A stretch of DNA of 64,000 bases from NCBI GenBank assembly GCA_945643635.1, contig CALZFC010000316.1:27501-91500 (forward strand), written 5' to 3'. Within the stretch, counting starts at the first letter, position 1. Each line of letters starts with the position of its first letter. The notes under the pieces were generated by a model. That model was given only the letters and a program-made list of their open reading frames with translations, was not told where the DNA came from and made no database searches. Positions 1-13,781 of this stretch are shown here, piece after piece. The translations under genes were made by a program, and so were the position numbers. Source of the stretch: Allodiplogaster sudhausi. Its lineage: Eukaryota; Nematoda; Chromadorea; Rhabditida; Diplogasteridae.

Positions 1-59
1 AAATGAAATTTTATGCTAATTCATTAGTTAAATGAAAAAAGAAATCTAAGTAAATGGCA

Positions 60-239
60 ATCTTGACAAAGTGCCACAGGCTGCACACGATCTGTAGTTA
101 AAAAAAGTACTCTTGACAAAGTGCAATTTAAGTTCAGGTTGACTAAACTGAACATAAAAGGTACTCCTTACAAAGTGCACATAGAAAGTTCAGATTGACT
201 GAACTAAAAAGTTCACTTGACAAAGTGCACATACAAAAG
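60..239 (+). repeat. Degenerate tandem copies of a splice-acceptor region
   Basis: About four imperfect copies of a 50-65 bp unit built around cttgacaaagtgc followed by a variant of aagttcaggctgcccgatct. The last copy is the real acceptor and start of the channel exon at 240; the upstream copies repeat the acceptor and first exon bases in mutated form. Confidence 0.65.
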
Positions 240-3200
240 TTCAGGCTGCCCGATCTATACTTTGCGAACGCGCGTCAAGCGCACTTCCAGGACGTCACGG
301 TGCCGAATTTCAGTCTCTTCGTCTCGCGCGAAGGACTCGTCTCCTATTCGAGCAGGCAAAAGACGCTATTCTTACAGTTAGAGGGAGAGAGCTCCCTTGG
401 GAGGGGGCAACGGAACACCCATTAAGGGGGTGTTGGGAGGGAGGAAGAGGGGACGGGAACACCCAATGACGGGCTAGCGAAAAAGAGGAGAAAGATGAGA
501 TTTAGTCAGACAACAGAAAAGGTACAAAGTATACATATTTGGGAAGAGCATGTTGGATAGAGGAAAGTGGACATGTAATTTTAAGAATATTTCAAAGAGT
601 AACTGCTTTTATTTGAAATTTTTCTCATTAGAAGAGTGGAAGCTAAGGCAACGATCTTCTGAGCCTTTCCTAGTGGGAATTATAAGAAACGGGAGTTTGC
701 GCGAGAGTTTGCATGATTACGAGACAATTTACTCAAACTGTTTAAAGGAGCCAAAACTGAATCTTAAATTCTCACCTTCTTTTTAAAATCGGAGCGAGAG
801 AGCATGGGATTTAGAGAGAGAACGATGATGAGAAAAACTGTAATTGATTACGGATGAGTTTGTGCTCCTTCATAGGTGCACGAAAGTCATGCCGTAATCT
901 ATTTGAATTTCCCTAAAGTTTTTGTAATCAGGCAAAAAGGCGCCAATTCAAACATGAGTTTTTTTAGAGCGACCTGCTCCATCTCGTGCTCACTGCAGCT
1001 GACGCGCTACCCGATGGACAGGCAGCGATGCTTCATTCGCATTCTTAGCTGTCGGTTGTTCATTACTTCCTTTCATTTATTAATTTATATATTTAATTGC
1101 AAGTTTACACGTTACTTTTCATCTCGCATACAGGATTGTCGAAAATGGCTTGATAATGAGATATGTAGATAGAGAGGCAGAATATGGACAGAGACACAGA
1201 GAAGAAAGTCTTGTGGGACAAGACATTCAGGCTAGACATTATGTCCGCGATTGCCACTGAGACATGAATGTCCAGTCCCACTAGACAGCAAATGTCTACA
1301 CAGGAATTCTATAGGGGGCCCACGCATGGGGAATAAGGGGCCACACGGGGGTGCGACCACGCCGTGGCCCCTTATTCCGCACTCGCCCAGCCACCCTTCA
1401 CCCGAGCAACCTCGCCGTGGCCCCTGTTTCTGCTTGTGGTGGCCACCACTGTTTTTTAACGTTGAAATGGGGCCACGAGGGGGTTTATTTAGTGTAAAAG
1501 TACGGTTGAGTGCTCTTTTATTTCTTTCAAGGCAGCAGAACGCTGCACTAAAATATAGTTATTTATTTGAAGTGTTCGTAGCTGATGTTCGTTAATGTAT
1601 TCTAGTTTCTTAATTAATCTGTTTCTTTTTCATAGTTGTCATGCATCGCCCGCGCAAATGCGACTTCCGGATCGGACCGAGGAAGCCCAGTAGCTCGTGG
1701 TCGCGTAAGCGAAGCGCTATTACAGGTCAGCTTTTTTTTAACCTGCTTCAATGATTTTTCTTTTCAGAGGACGAATCTGAGCGAGGAGATGGAATCGATG
1801 ATGCTGAGGCGAACGATGCTGCATCTGGCGAGAACGAGCGCGATCAGTTTAGCGGCGAGGAAGACATTGAAGAAGAGGGGAGTGACGAAGATGTTCTCGA
1901 AGGCGCTGACGTGGATATCGACATTTCATTCGCCGTTCAAGGTTAAATGCCTGATTTTTAATTTTTTGTTGTTAAGATAGGCTCTTTAAGGTGACGGTGA
2001 TGACATCGACCGGTATCTGCGCAGTCTCGATGGACAAATTCTAGCCTCTCTCGGCCACATCGCGGAGGATTTTTTGTCTGCAAAAGGTTATATGGGCAAT
2101 GAAGTTGTCATTGCTGAGATGAGATGACAACGTGATTGTAGGAGTTGAAAGGCACCTTGCTGCGGTGCCTGAGATTGCAGCGTCAGTTCGGCGTGCCACC
2201 GCCGTCATTTCATCATACTGCTCGATCACGACAACTGTTATTTGTACCAAGTGTGCAATAACAGTTGTCAGTGCGTCTGCACTGACACGGTGGTCAGTTA
2301 TTCATTCCATTCTTGCTCATTTGAACATGTACGCTTGCTGTTTAAGTTGTAACGTCGCGCCCTGCACGATTGCTTTTCCTTGCGCGGATAGCCAGCTCAA
2401 GCGGCTCTTCAACTTGCATGGTGATACGATCGAGAAGGAACACGACGCCATTAAAGAAGGACGGGAAATCAGCAGTCTTGGCGATTCAAAGCGAATGAAG
2501 AGATTCTTCAGCTGCACGGACAGTTGTCACTCCTGCTCACTTTGGCTGAGCTTTGACGGAGTGTCATTAAAAGGAAAGCTCAAAGGGTTAGATAAATTGC
2601 AACTAATTGCCGATATTTCTTAATATTTTTGTTTAACAGTTATCACGTGTGGCCACTCTTTGCGTTCCTGTGTGATTTGCCTGAAAAGCAGAGGAATCGA
2701 GATTCAAACTTGCTGGTATTCGCCCTGTACAGCTCGAAGGCCCACCCAACTACACGAGTTTTCGATTTTATCATCTCACAAATCGAGGGCTCGCTTGAAG
2801 CATTTTCCCGTCAGTCGAGTACCGTTTATGGTAAAGCCATCAGGATTGGCATCCGCGGCTTAACGGCAGATCAGCCCGTGAGTTGTTTTTAAAAGAAAAT
2901 TTGGAGTTTATTTTTGTTGATGCAGGCGAAAAGGTGTGCGTACGGATTTCGACACATGCACAGCAAGCACGGCTGTTTCTACTGCCTCTCTTCAGACTGC
3001 ATGCGCAAATGGAGACGCGCTGCTGGTACATTTTCGTTAACAAACAATACTTGTAATAACCCCGATTGCATAGCGCGTTCAACGGTTCGACATGGCGCTC
3101 TAACCGTGTACGACGGTGAGACTGGCGAATTTGGATTTGAAGAGGCGAATCTTAGAAGTTCGGCTCTTAATCGGCGTTGCCTCGTTTATGAGTCAATGAT

Positions 3201-6200
3201 TGACTCGCTGCACTCATTCGGTGAAGGCATCTGCAAGGATATACTTAGAGGTACCTTGTTATGCTTTACTTGTGTATTTGAATACAGTGCTTTTTAGATG
3301 CCATGCCTAATAGGTTTGGCTCAAGCCCCCATGAGGTCAGAAGGCAGTACTTCAAACTGGCAGCGAGCATTGATGACGAGATTATCAAGCAGGTTCGACT
3401 TCCGCAGCAATTTCGACCGATTGCTGACGCGAGTCGAATGAAGCACTTCACGGGAACCGAGCTTGAAAATGTTGGACAGTAAGCTGTAATTGACTCTGAT
3501 CGATTCCATTGTAGTTCTACATGATCACTTTTACGGCTCTCTGTCTCGATAAGATGGTCAATACACGAGCTGCAGCTGTCTGCTTGGGAATCTCGGCTAT
3601 AATGCATTCATTGCGAAGCAGGCATGAGGACATTTATGTGTTTTATCCATTAAAATTTCATTCGTTTATAGAAACTTTGACAATGTAAAGTGGCGGGCAC
3701 TTTCTGGCCTATGTGACTGTGTCCGGAATATTTACCTCACGGACATGCCTGCAACTTCTTCATTCACAATTAAGATGCATGTGAGGAACGAATTTTGCAA
3801 AACATTATTTCATTTGATGAAATCTACATGTTTTCAGGAAATTCTCTATCATTTACCGGAAGTTTGCGAGTTGTATCAATCTATAGTGGACTATTCTTCG
3901 AACATCTTTGAGTCGGCCCTGCATGTACTCCAAGCCAATCTCCCCGCCGGCATAACACGAGGTGTTCAGCCGACTGTCTTGAAAAGGTATTAAACACAAT
4001 TGAAATCTGGATCCTCTTAATCGTTTACAGGTACATGTCGCGTCAGTTGATTCGAGATGAGATGCAACGGAGGGTGCGCAGTGCCGAAGCCGATCACTAT
4101 GTCACCGCATTCTCCGCGGCGACATTTGGCCAGCCTTCGCAAGATAAGGAGATGCCCGCTTCGCTCGTTGACGCCCAATTTCTTGAGGAGACTAGAAACC
4201 AAGGTGCTCTTCGCTTCTACAAGCGAAAGAGCTACAAGCTTGCGTTGTTGATATTGGCTTTACCATTGTTGCTTTCAATGTTTCTTTCCGAAGTTATCAT
4301 GTTTAAGTGCTACGCAGCCCGATCTACCTCCTTTAAATTTATTTATTTATTTATTCATACATCATTAAGATGTGACGACATTAAAAGTAATTAATAGAAT
4401 AATATCGAGTCAGCAAGTGTGATGAAGGGGAAAGGGGAGGGGAAGGGGCAGCAGACCGCTCACGACATCGCCGGCACGGGAGTGGCAAGTTCCCGGAGAG
4501 GGAGTGGACGAGGTCCCCTAGGAGGTGGCAAGGTTCCGTTGACTCTGCTGGTTTGGCTGCAGACACACTTCGGCGACTCGAGAACGGCTGCTGGGGAAGA
4601 GATGATAGAAGGGCTTAGATTCGGAGATAATTGGCTGACTCATTGAACTTATATAATCTTTCTTATACTATAGATTTTCTACTCTGATCTGGAGCAATTC
4701 CAAAATTGGCAAGCTATAAATGGCTTTCTTAAATACTTTGACTGTTAAAGATGAAGTGGCAATTAAAGGCAGCTTATAATAATATGATGCAGGTCGAATG
4801 GCAAACGAGAATTGAGAAAGAGTAGAGCGTGATCGAGGAATGAAAAATGCATATTGCGATAAACGCCCATTGGAAAAAAACAGTCTGCTAATAGGAATGT
4901 CTACATCTCCGTGTAATAATTTGTATGTATACGTCAGATCAGCACGCACACGTCTAACAAGCAAACTAGACAGATTAAAGAGTGAAAGCCTAGATGAATA
5001 TGACGGAATGTCTTGGAATCGAGCAAAACCATTAGTAGAACACCTAATAAAAAGCAAGCGTGTGAATATATGCTGAATTCTCTCTAATTTACGAATTAGA
5101 CCAATTTGATGTGGAGACCAAATAACGGAAGCAAACTCCATGAAAGGAATGACATAACATGAATAACAGAAAATATAAATATCCGAAGACTTAGAAGAGA
5201 GAATGCGAAAGAGAGAATAAACTAGATTCAGAGATTTACGACATACATATTCTATATGTTCCTTGAAAGAGAGCTTACTATCTATAAGAACTCCTAGGTC
5301 ACGAATAGCAGACGTTGAGACAGAGAAAGGAATAATAGGAGCAAGATGGGAGACATAATACGGGTATCGTGGATTAAATTTGCCTAGGTGGAGTGCGTTG
5401 CACTTTTTGTGTGCTACGCGAAGCTGCCATTTTATGCAGTAGGACTGAGTAGGAAAGTTGAAGAGAGGGTAGAGGGTCAGAGTGATGAAAATTTGAATAC
5501 ATTTTGATGTCATCAGCGAAAGATGAGATTCTCACATGGGACAGGTGCACAAAAATCGATGGTAGATCCGAAATGTATATGTTGAAGAGTAATGGAGAAA
5601 GCACCGCTCCTTGCGGAACACCACTTGTAGCAAGAAAAGAGTCAGATAAAGACTCCCCTACCCGAACTTGGAAAGAACGACACGTGAGAAAAGACCTAAA
5701 CCATTCTAGTAGTGAACCCGCAATACCGTAACCCTCAAGTTTAATTAGAAGCTTGCTATGAGATACCGTGTCAAAAGCTTTGCAGAAATCATAATACAAG
5801 ATGTCAACGCAGTTAGCAGAGCCGGATTTAGGATCAGAATCAATAGCCCGTATCCATTCAGTCGTGCATTCTAGGAGATTGGACTCAACCGACCGGCGCG
5901 AGCGGAAACCATGCTGACTAGGAGGAACAATGGAAAACAGATTGCACCATCTAAACAAAGCGGGACGGAGGCAGCGTTCAAGTACTTTTATTGGCGGCGC
6001 AGAGAGCGTCACTGGGCGAAAGTCTTTAACCGAGGAGGCAGATGGAACTTTATTTATTGGAACTACGATCCCCTTCTTCCAGAGAGACGGGAGGGAACCA
6101 AGCATGATAGAATAGTTGAAAATGTAGCTGAGCGGTGTACATAAAGAGGAGGCACATTTTTTATAGACTATTTGCGGGACTGGATCGGCAGTTACGGTAA

Positions 6201-9200
6201 CCGACGGTTTAAGCTTGAGGAGGTTCTTTTTAACCAACGGCGGCATTACAATGAAATCAGAAAAAGAGTGAGAAATGGGCACATGGGGGGAGAATGCGGG
6301 CATGCTAGCATCGTCACCAGTAAATACAGAGGAGAAAAATTCACCAAACGCATTAGCCTTATTACCGTCACCGATGCACACCCTACCGGACTGATCCCTC
6401 AGGGCGCCTATACTAGGTTTAATTTTCAAACGACAGCCAACAAACGAGTATAATTTCTTCTTAGATTTCATAAGGGCGGCTTCATGATTGCGGTTGTACT
6501 TAGACATCATTTTAGATAATTTAGCGGTTACACGCAGATATTCAGCTCTAACAGGCAGGCAGTTTAATTTCGGGAAAAGAGCAGCTCTATGCGCGAGAAG
6601 AGATTGAATATATGTAGGGTATCTATCGCAAGAAAGGCGTCTAGTTAAGAGGGGCGTGAAAGCGTGGACAATATCACAGAGAGTGGATGTAAATCTGTCA
6701 TACATGTCATTTATGTCAGTAAAGTTAATAAACACACTGATCCAGTCAACATCAAGCAATGCTCTGTTCATACTCTCGTAGTCTGCTTTCTTGTAGTCGA
6801 AAAAAGAATGGGTCAGATACATGTTGGATTCGAGAGAAAGAGAGAAAGAGACAGAGGCATGATCAGAGCTTGAAAAATTCGGCGCGATATCGCACTTTGA
6901 CACGACACCGGCAGAGCTTAGAACAACGTCTAACACATTATCACCGAGCGTGGGACGAGGAACGTGCTGAACGAAAGAAAAGTCAACGGAGAGGTCACAC
7001 AATAACTTAGCTTGGGCCTTGGCAGGGATGAGGTCAGACCAATTAACAGCTAGGTTTAGGTCACCAACAATAAGAGATTCATAGGGGACAGTGAGAAGAG
7101 ACTGGAGAGTGTCAAAGAAAGATTCATTCTGAGCAGCAGAAGTGTTTGGTGGCCTATACGCAAGTACAAGACGTGTTTTGACAAAAGAAATGGGAGATAT
7201 AATGTCGATGCAGAGGATATCACAGACAGACTTTCAAGAGTGCGCAATTAATTCAACTTCAAGGAATTTAGAGCACAGAATGGCAACTCCGCCACCACGC
7301 TTGGCCAAACGGTCAGAACGAAATAAAATATAAGGAAAATCAGCAACTATTTCAGAATCAGAAATACGCGCGTTTAGCCAAGTCTCAGTCACAAGTACAA
7401 TATCGGGGCGAGAGATCGAGAGTAACGCATGCAGATCGGCTAATTTGTTTACTAAACTCCTTGCGTTAAAGAGGAAACATGTAACATCACGAGTACCTTG
7501 GTTCACTTGTTTCCCGAGGATGCCTGGGGCTGCACGGGAGCGGGATTCAGCGGAGGCGGAAGAGTCACACGTACTCTGCCACTGATCTCCGCCTTCACCC
7601 ACAGCTGCTCCCTATACAGCACCCAGCCGCGACCCGGGTCCGCTCTACGGAGTTCAGCGAGCTGCTTGCGCAAGTCGCTCCAACGGGCGCGTTCCTCGGG
7701 CAACATGCTTCTCCTTATATACACGCCTTTCCATCCTTGGTCCTTCAGGGTAGAGGCACCCATCAGGCACCTCAGAAGATGGCCCCGAGTGGGCAGCAAC
7801 ACTTTCAGCAGCCGGGGGCGGTCAGACTGCTTGCCCATCCTGAACACAGTGACGGGCTCGCATTCCACCCCCAGTGTCGAGAGGAGGCTGGTGACCTGTG
7901 TCCTGTCAGAGGCCAGTTTGGCTGGGAGATCAACGTCCGACTGCTCGGCAATACCGATGACGACCAGGGATCGCTCCCTGGCATGCCGCTCTTCCGCCGA
8001 TTCACCAGCCGCGCCAACCCCAACAGGCACAGAGGAGGTAAGGACACGCCCGGACGGAGATGGAGAGAACAGAGACGCATTGTTATCATGTTGCTTGGAC
8101 AAGAGTTCAACCGTGTTAGCGAGTAAGACAATTAACGAGGAAATGGACTGCCACGCAACAGAATTCATACCCGCAGGAGCCGGCCCGGTGGCGATGGCGA
8201 TCGCGTCGACAACGACCTTCTCGAGTCCAGATGCCGTGACTTCTTTCGAGGGGGATGGGATGGGGCCAGCAGTACGTTAGTGCTTCAGATTTGGGGTCAT
8301 CTCGGGAGCAAAGGGGGGACACAGCCGCACTCTACGTGAAGAGAGAGGGCAAGTGAAGAGAGAGGGCAAGTGAAGAGAGAGGGCAAGTGAAGAGAGAGGG
8401 CAAGTGAAGAGAGAGGGCAAGTGTGAAGAGAGAGGGCAAGTGAAGAGAGAGGGCAAGTGAAGAGAGAGGGCAAGTGAAGAGAGAGGGCAAGTGAAGAGAG
8501 AGGGCAAGTGAAGAGAGAGGGCAAATGTGGCAAACCATTAATAAAGCACCATATTTAATAAAGTTTAGTATTTGGCACGGAAGCTAGGCGTAATTTCGCC
8601 ACAAAAATACCACCTTGTCGATTCATTCTGTTATTTTATGTTTGACATACCAGTTTCAATCATGGATCATCTGCGGTCGTCGTGGTCTGGGAAGCCAGCA
8701 AGGCTGCCCATCAGTACTGGGTATTCCGAAGTTGGAACGCCGCGAGCGCCACGTGCTTCTCAGGTTCTGCCATACAGTTAGAGTTTGCGAGAGACAGAAA
8801 AAATATGTTGTTTTTAGAATGAAAATCGGCAGACGAAGAGAAAGCGGGAAGAGGAAGTGCTGGATGACGAAGAAGTAGATGTTGAAGTGCGTGACTTATG
8901 CGTGGTTATTTTACTATTTAAAATAAGGTTCCTTCATATTTTTGGTTTATATTGTTCTAGCATAACTACTGTATTACAGTACTGGCAAGATTACGATAGC
9001 CACCACTCGGACTCGCAAGGTCGAGTCATCGATGATACTCCGAAAATGACGGTTGTTCGACAAGGCACCCTTCTTCAGCGGCAATTCAAGGTACCATACA
9101 CTCGTTATCATATGATATCTGCTTATGGTTTACTCGAAATAGCCGGTCAGTCCAATCGATCTTGCCGCATCATCGTTCTTTGACAAAGACGGTTCACCCC

Positions 9201-12200
9201 TACCGGTTAAGCAAGCCGTGGTTAGATTGTCCTATTCTCCATTTAAGTATGGTCGGGCTTCCAAACCTTTTATAGGCAACATTTGCCCAATCATACACTA
9301 CGGCGACGATGCCCGATCTAGCCGCGTTGCAACAACTCGTTTACAAGAATCGTGATGACCCCGTGATGGCCGAAGCAAGCATGGCTATTCTCGGAAGCGT
9401 TACGATGGTGCATCTCAACGTGCAGCGAGCAAACTACATCTCTGCCAGAGGAAGAGGCTCTTCAGATCGGCGGCTTCCGGTTTTTTGGCACTTCATGTGT
9501 TGTGCAAAGAAAATCGTAATACTGTTTTATAACAGGCTGGGAGACCATTCTGCATCAGAAGTGTTGAGTCGGACAAGACATGCGATCTTCACGTTTCATT
9601 GCCGCCAGAGTTCATTCCATACGATCTACGTGATGCGCTCATTGATTTCCGGATTCCCGCGCCAGCCGATGATTTTGTGACCGTGGCAACGTCATTTGCA
9701 ATTCATGCATGCAAGAAGGTTTTTTAAGGATGTAAACTTTACTTCAGATAATAAATACGGATCTCATGCACATGATCACCGGAGCATCCAAAAGTGTGGA
9801 CGGATACTTCTTCATGGACGAATATTCACTCAACAAGTTCATGGGTATGTTAACTATTTCTTAATTCTATATGCTAAACATTTGGATGTTAATTCTCAGT
9901 AACCGTGGAGATCGGCTTTGACCGCTCGCTCGATGCCGAGGAGATCTATAAGATGTCTACATCGCTGCGTACTTCGCTTTGCCGTCATTTGTGAGTATTA
10001 TATTTTATGAATTTACATGGTCTTATAAGTCTTCAATTTAGTGAAATGGTGCGCAAGCGATACAACGACAAGGCTGGATCCAGCAAGGTTGCGCTACACG
10101 ATACGAGAAGTTACCAAGAAAGAAGCCGGCAAAGCCTCAGGCCTGGCCAGTGATTCTGTTGCATCTCTGTATGCCGGTACAATAGATTCTCTTTCATTAG
10201 CTTTTATTTCGTTCAGATAACACATTCCTTTCCCTGTAAATTCAGCTTAATTCTGTGAATAGCTAAAATGTTCTTAAACATCCGGTGACTTGTCAGATCT
10301 CATGTGAATTTCTCTTTCATTAGCATTTATTTCCTTCTGAGAACTCATTCCTTTCCGTGTATATTCCCCTTGATTCGGTTAATACGGAAAATGTCCTTCA
10401 CTATCCGGTGCCTTGTGCGATCTCATGTGAATTTCTCTTCTACAGGCGTTGATGCAGCATTGAGCACCACTTTCTTGATATTTTACACATGTTATGTTTC
10501 TCGTTTTGAGTGCCAAATGATGCTGGTAACTAGGAGAATAAAGTTACTTGGCGAATGAAGAAAGCGCCCACGACGAATAAGGGGCCACGAACTGCAGAAT
10601 GAGTGGCCCAGATGAGCAGGATAGGGGGCCCAGTAATGTGGAAAAAGGGGCTCAGGCATGTGGAAAAGGGGGCCCGAGAACGGAGAATAAGGGGCCCCTA
10701 TTCGTTTTAGAAGGGGCCACGACGTTGTCTTTCGGGAGCTTACGTGCTTGATCAAGGGCCCCAACAAGCGGAATGAGGGGCCACGCCGGGTCGATAAGGG
10801 GCCAAATATTATGCTCGCGTGGCCACATATTTCTCCACGTCGTGGCCCCTTATTCCCCATGCGTGGGCCCCCTATAGAATTCCTGTGTAGCCGCGTATGT
10901 CCAAACGTACGAGACATGGTCGGCTAGACTGAATGTCTTGTCCCATTGGACAGAATGTCTAGCCAATCGATATCGCGCTGCGCGCGCCCCCTCCCGTTCT
11001 TGTTACTTCTTGCTTTGCTTTGCTTCATCATTTCAGAACTATCCAATGCATTATATGTAGTACAGGAAATAGTTTTTAATCAACCACATATTCAACAGAC
11101 ATCGAGAAACAAAACAAGCGAGCAAGGGAAGGGAAAGGGCGGAAGTCTGAGGGAGAAGGGGGAAGGGAAGGCGGCATGAGGAGAGAGTCGGTGGCTACTC
11201 GGCAGCGTTGACGATGAGCGGCAGGACCATGAGCTCGGGCGCCGCGGCACGCGCAGTCACGGCGCGCGCGTCCGTGTCCTCCTTCGTGGCCTGCAATTGG
11301 TATTCAGATAGCAATGTTTTACAAGGAATATTGCTCTGATGACTCCAAATGAAGACCTTGATGGCGCGGCGCTTGTCGGTGGTGTTGAAGACGGAGACCT
11401 GCGAGAGTCCGCCGGCGGCCTTGAAGCGAAGGTCGGAGGGCGCGAGCTGGAGTTGCATGGGGACGGCGGCAGTCGGAACGAGGAGAGGCTGGGAGGCGGG
11501 CTGAGAAGGCGCTGCACCATCTGCAGATGGTGCTTTTTAAGCTCTGCTTGGCGCCAGCGCGCCAAGTAGAGCTTAAAAAGCAAACTTAACCTGTTTAGTC
11601 ACCGCGATACGGCCTTGAGAATCGGGCGCCGCGTCCATCAGACGGCACCCGCAACTCGCGAAGCAGTCTACCTGCAACATTTAAGTTCCAAACCTTGCTT
11701 GCCGCGAAGCTGTCGGAAGATCTCGCTTACGGCAGCCGTCAAAAGACGCCTCGGCGACCGCGCGCCGACCTGGGAAGGAAAGAAACAAGCATAATAACAG
11801 CAAAAGTAATATGGAAAACAACATCATAATCGTGACTATTTTTCAGCTTTTTTCCTGAATTTTACAGTCCGTGCGTATACGCTTTCGAATATTTCTGTAA
11901 CGAGCAAAAAAATCCTAGACATATAAGACATTCACGTTCCGCGAAATTTCTAGACATTGAAGTCTTGTTGGACTAGACTTTAATGAGCTAGACATGCGAT
12001 GTCTTACAATTAGACATATCTCTGGACATTCCGGGCTAGACATTTGATGTCTAAGACATTCTTTTCTGTGTGGAGAGAGAGAGAGAGACAGCAACAGAGT
12101 GAGAGAGCGAGCGAGATAGAGAGATTGGGTGAGAGAGAGCGAGGGAAGAAGAAAGTAAAGAGTGCCTCCTCCTTTAAGACGCGCACACCTCGTCAGAAAT

Positions 12201-13123
12201 GGACGTCCGTTGGTTCACACTCGACCCGGTCCGCTTCAACCCCGAGATCGGGCTGCCCGAGTTCGCGATCACGCGCGTGGATCACAGCTACTGCGACGGC
12301 GTCTACCGCTACGTGCTCACCGAGCATTCGCACAAGATTGGTACGTGCATTTTTTAACTTTTTTTATTCTTACTTTTCTCACGTATTTCATTTGTTGTAT
12401 GTTCTTCAATAGAAAGAACAAGCGCTTCTATCAGTAAAGAGCACTCGCACAAGATTGGCAAGGCTCTATTTTTATTTTATGTCTATTTTTTACTTATTCA
12501 AACGCCCCACTTCTTCTATTCAAAGCTTCTTCTTCTCTGTACCACATCTAGGGTCAATAAATTTTTTCCTTCTTCTTTGTTTTCCAACACGAGAGATCGC
12601 TTTGAAGATAAGGGCCTTATGCTAATTTTATTGCATGTTTTTTTAAAATTATTTTTAAATATGTACATATCTTCTGAATTATATTTATTCTTTCAACAAG
12701 ATTTGTTTCCTTAGATATATTTTTTTTTGCTAAGACTGTCCTTTCCACGTAGATATATAGAGCAAACGTGTTCATCAAATTTTAGAGATATGGCCTCCAA
12801 GACGGAGAGAGACTGAAAGTTCTGCTAATGTCTTAAAAGTGTTTACTGCCTTAAAATCAGATGAGAATTCTCGACGACTAGACGAAAACTCAATTCTCTC
12901 GCACCCAAACACACACCCACACTCAATAGTTTGTACACCCTCGAGATCCCGGAAGAAGACAGAGAGATTGCCTCTCGCTCTTCTCCAGCCCGGCTAAAGC
13001 CGGCATCATCTCAGCTCTCATTCGAGAGAAGAGTTATTGGAAGAGAGCGAGCATTGACTGAGTAGGCGACTGGGTATATTGACTCAGTCAATCTTACTGG
13101 GAGAGAGAAGTATGGATGGGCAT

Positions 13124-13161
<38 letters not shown>

Positions 13162-13729
13162 AGAGAGAGAAAGAGAGTGAGAAAGATAGTGAGAGAGAGA
13201 GGAAGAGAGAAGAAGAGAGAGAGAGAGGAAAAGAGAAGAAGAGAGGAAGATAGATAGAGTGAGGTAGAAGGAGAGAGAGAGTGAGAGGGTGAGAGATGGA
13301 GAAGGAGAGGATAATCTTCGAACGATGACTTACGCGTGATCGAGTCCCTTAGGGAAGTGCCTAAAATTGAATTGGTCGTTACGCTATCATAGGATGCGGA
13401 ACAAGAAAGCGCTGCTCGCTTTCTCGCTCCCTTTTACTTTCTCAGATTTCTCTTTCCCTCTCTCTTTCTCTCATCATTTTTCCCTTCTCTCTCGCCTCGC
13501 TATTGTTGTCTACTCACGTTTCTTCTCATTCAATCTATAGATATTTACATCTCTCTCGCTCTGTCTCTGTCTCATTTTCTCTCGCCTCATCATCTTTTTC
13601 TTTGCCCTCTCTTTTTTCGCTCTCTCCCCATTTTCTTCTGCTTTCCCTTCTCTCTCTCTTTCTCTCGCTCTCTCTTTCTTTCTCTCCCCTCTCTTTTCTC
13701 TCTCTCTCTCCCCATTTTCTTCCGCTTTC

Positions 13730-13781
<52 letters not shown>

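Larger units (their letters stand above)
4400..8530 (-). mobile_element. CR1/Jockey-like non-LTR retrotransposon (LINE) nested in the DNA transposon
   Basis: On the minus strand, in order from 8530 downward: a 17-bp tandem array, ORF1, an ORF2 with apurinic-type endonuclease and reverse transcriptase, then a 3' region of about 250 bp. It sits antisense inside the TIR transposon, between transposase blocks and further exon-like segments. Ends are approximate: I found no clear target-site duplication. ORF2 carries one in-frame stop and one frameshift, so this copy is probably dead but young. Confidence 0.8.
1299..10887 (+). mobile_element. Large TIR DNA transposon (CACTA/Mirage-like) carrying a Tnp2-type transposase
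   Basis: The first 46 bases (1299-1344, starting CACAGGAATTCTATAGGGGG) are repeated exactly in inverted orientation at 10842-10887. Both ends are flanked by TA (1297-1298 and 10888-10889), compatible with a 2-bp TA target duplication as known for Mirage-type CACTA elements. Subterminal stretches at 1300-1480 and 10555-10870 are crowded with aataaggggcc-like motifs, typical of CACTA subterminal repeats. The interior holds a multi-exon transposase gene, a nested LINE and further exon-like segments. The whole lies in an intron of the channel gene, same strand. Superfamily assignment is from transposase resemblance and end structure; the exact family is not established. Confidence 0.8.

Noticed and set aside
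1194..1298. Outer AGACATT repeats as the true ends of the 9.6-kb transposon
   Set aside because: The perfect 46-bp TIRs with TA flanks at 1299 and 10887 define cleaner ends; the outer repeats are only partly mirrored.
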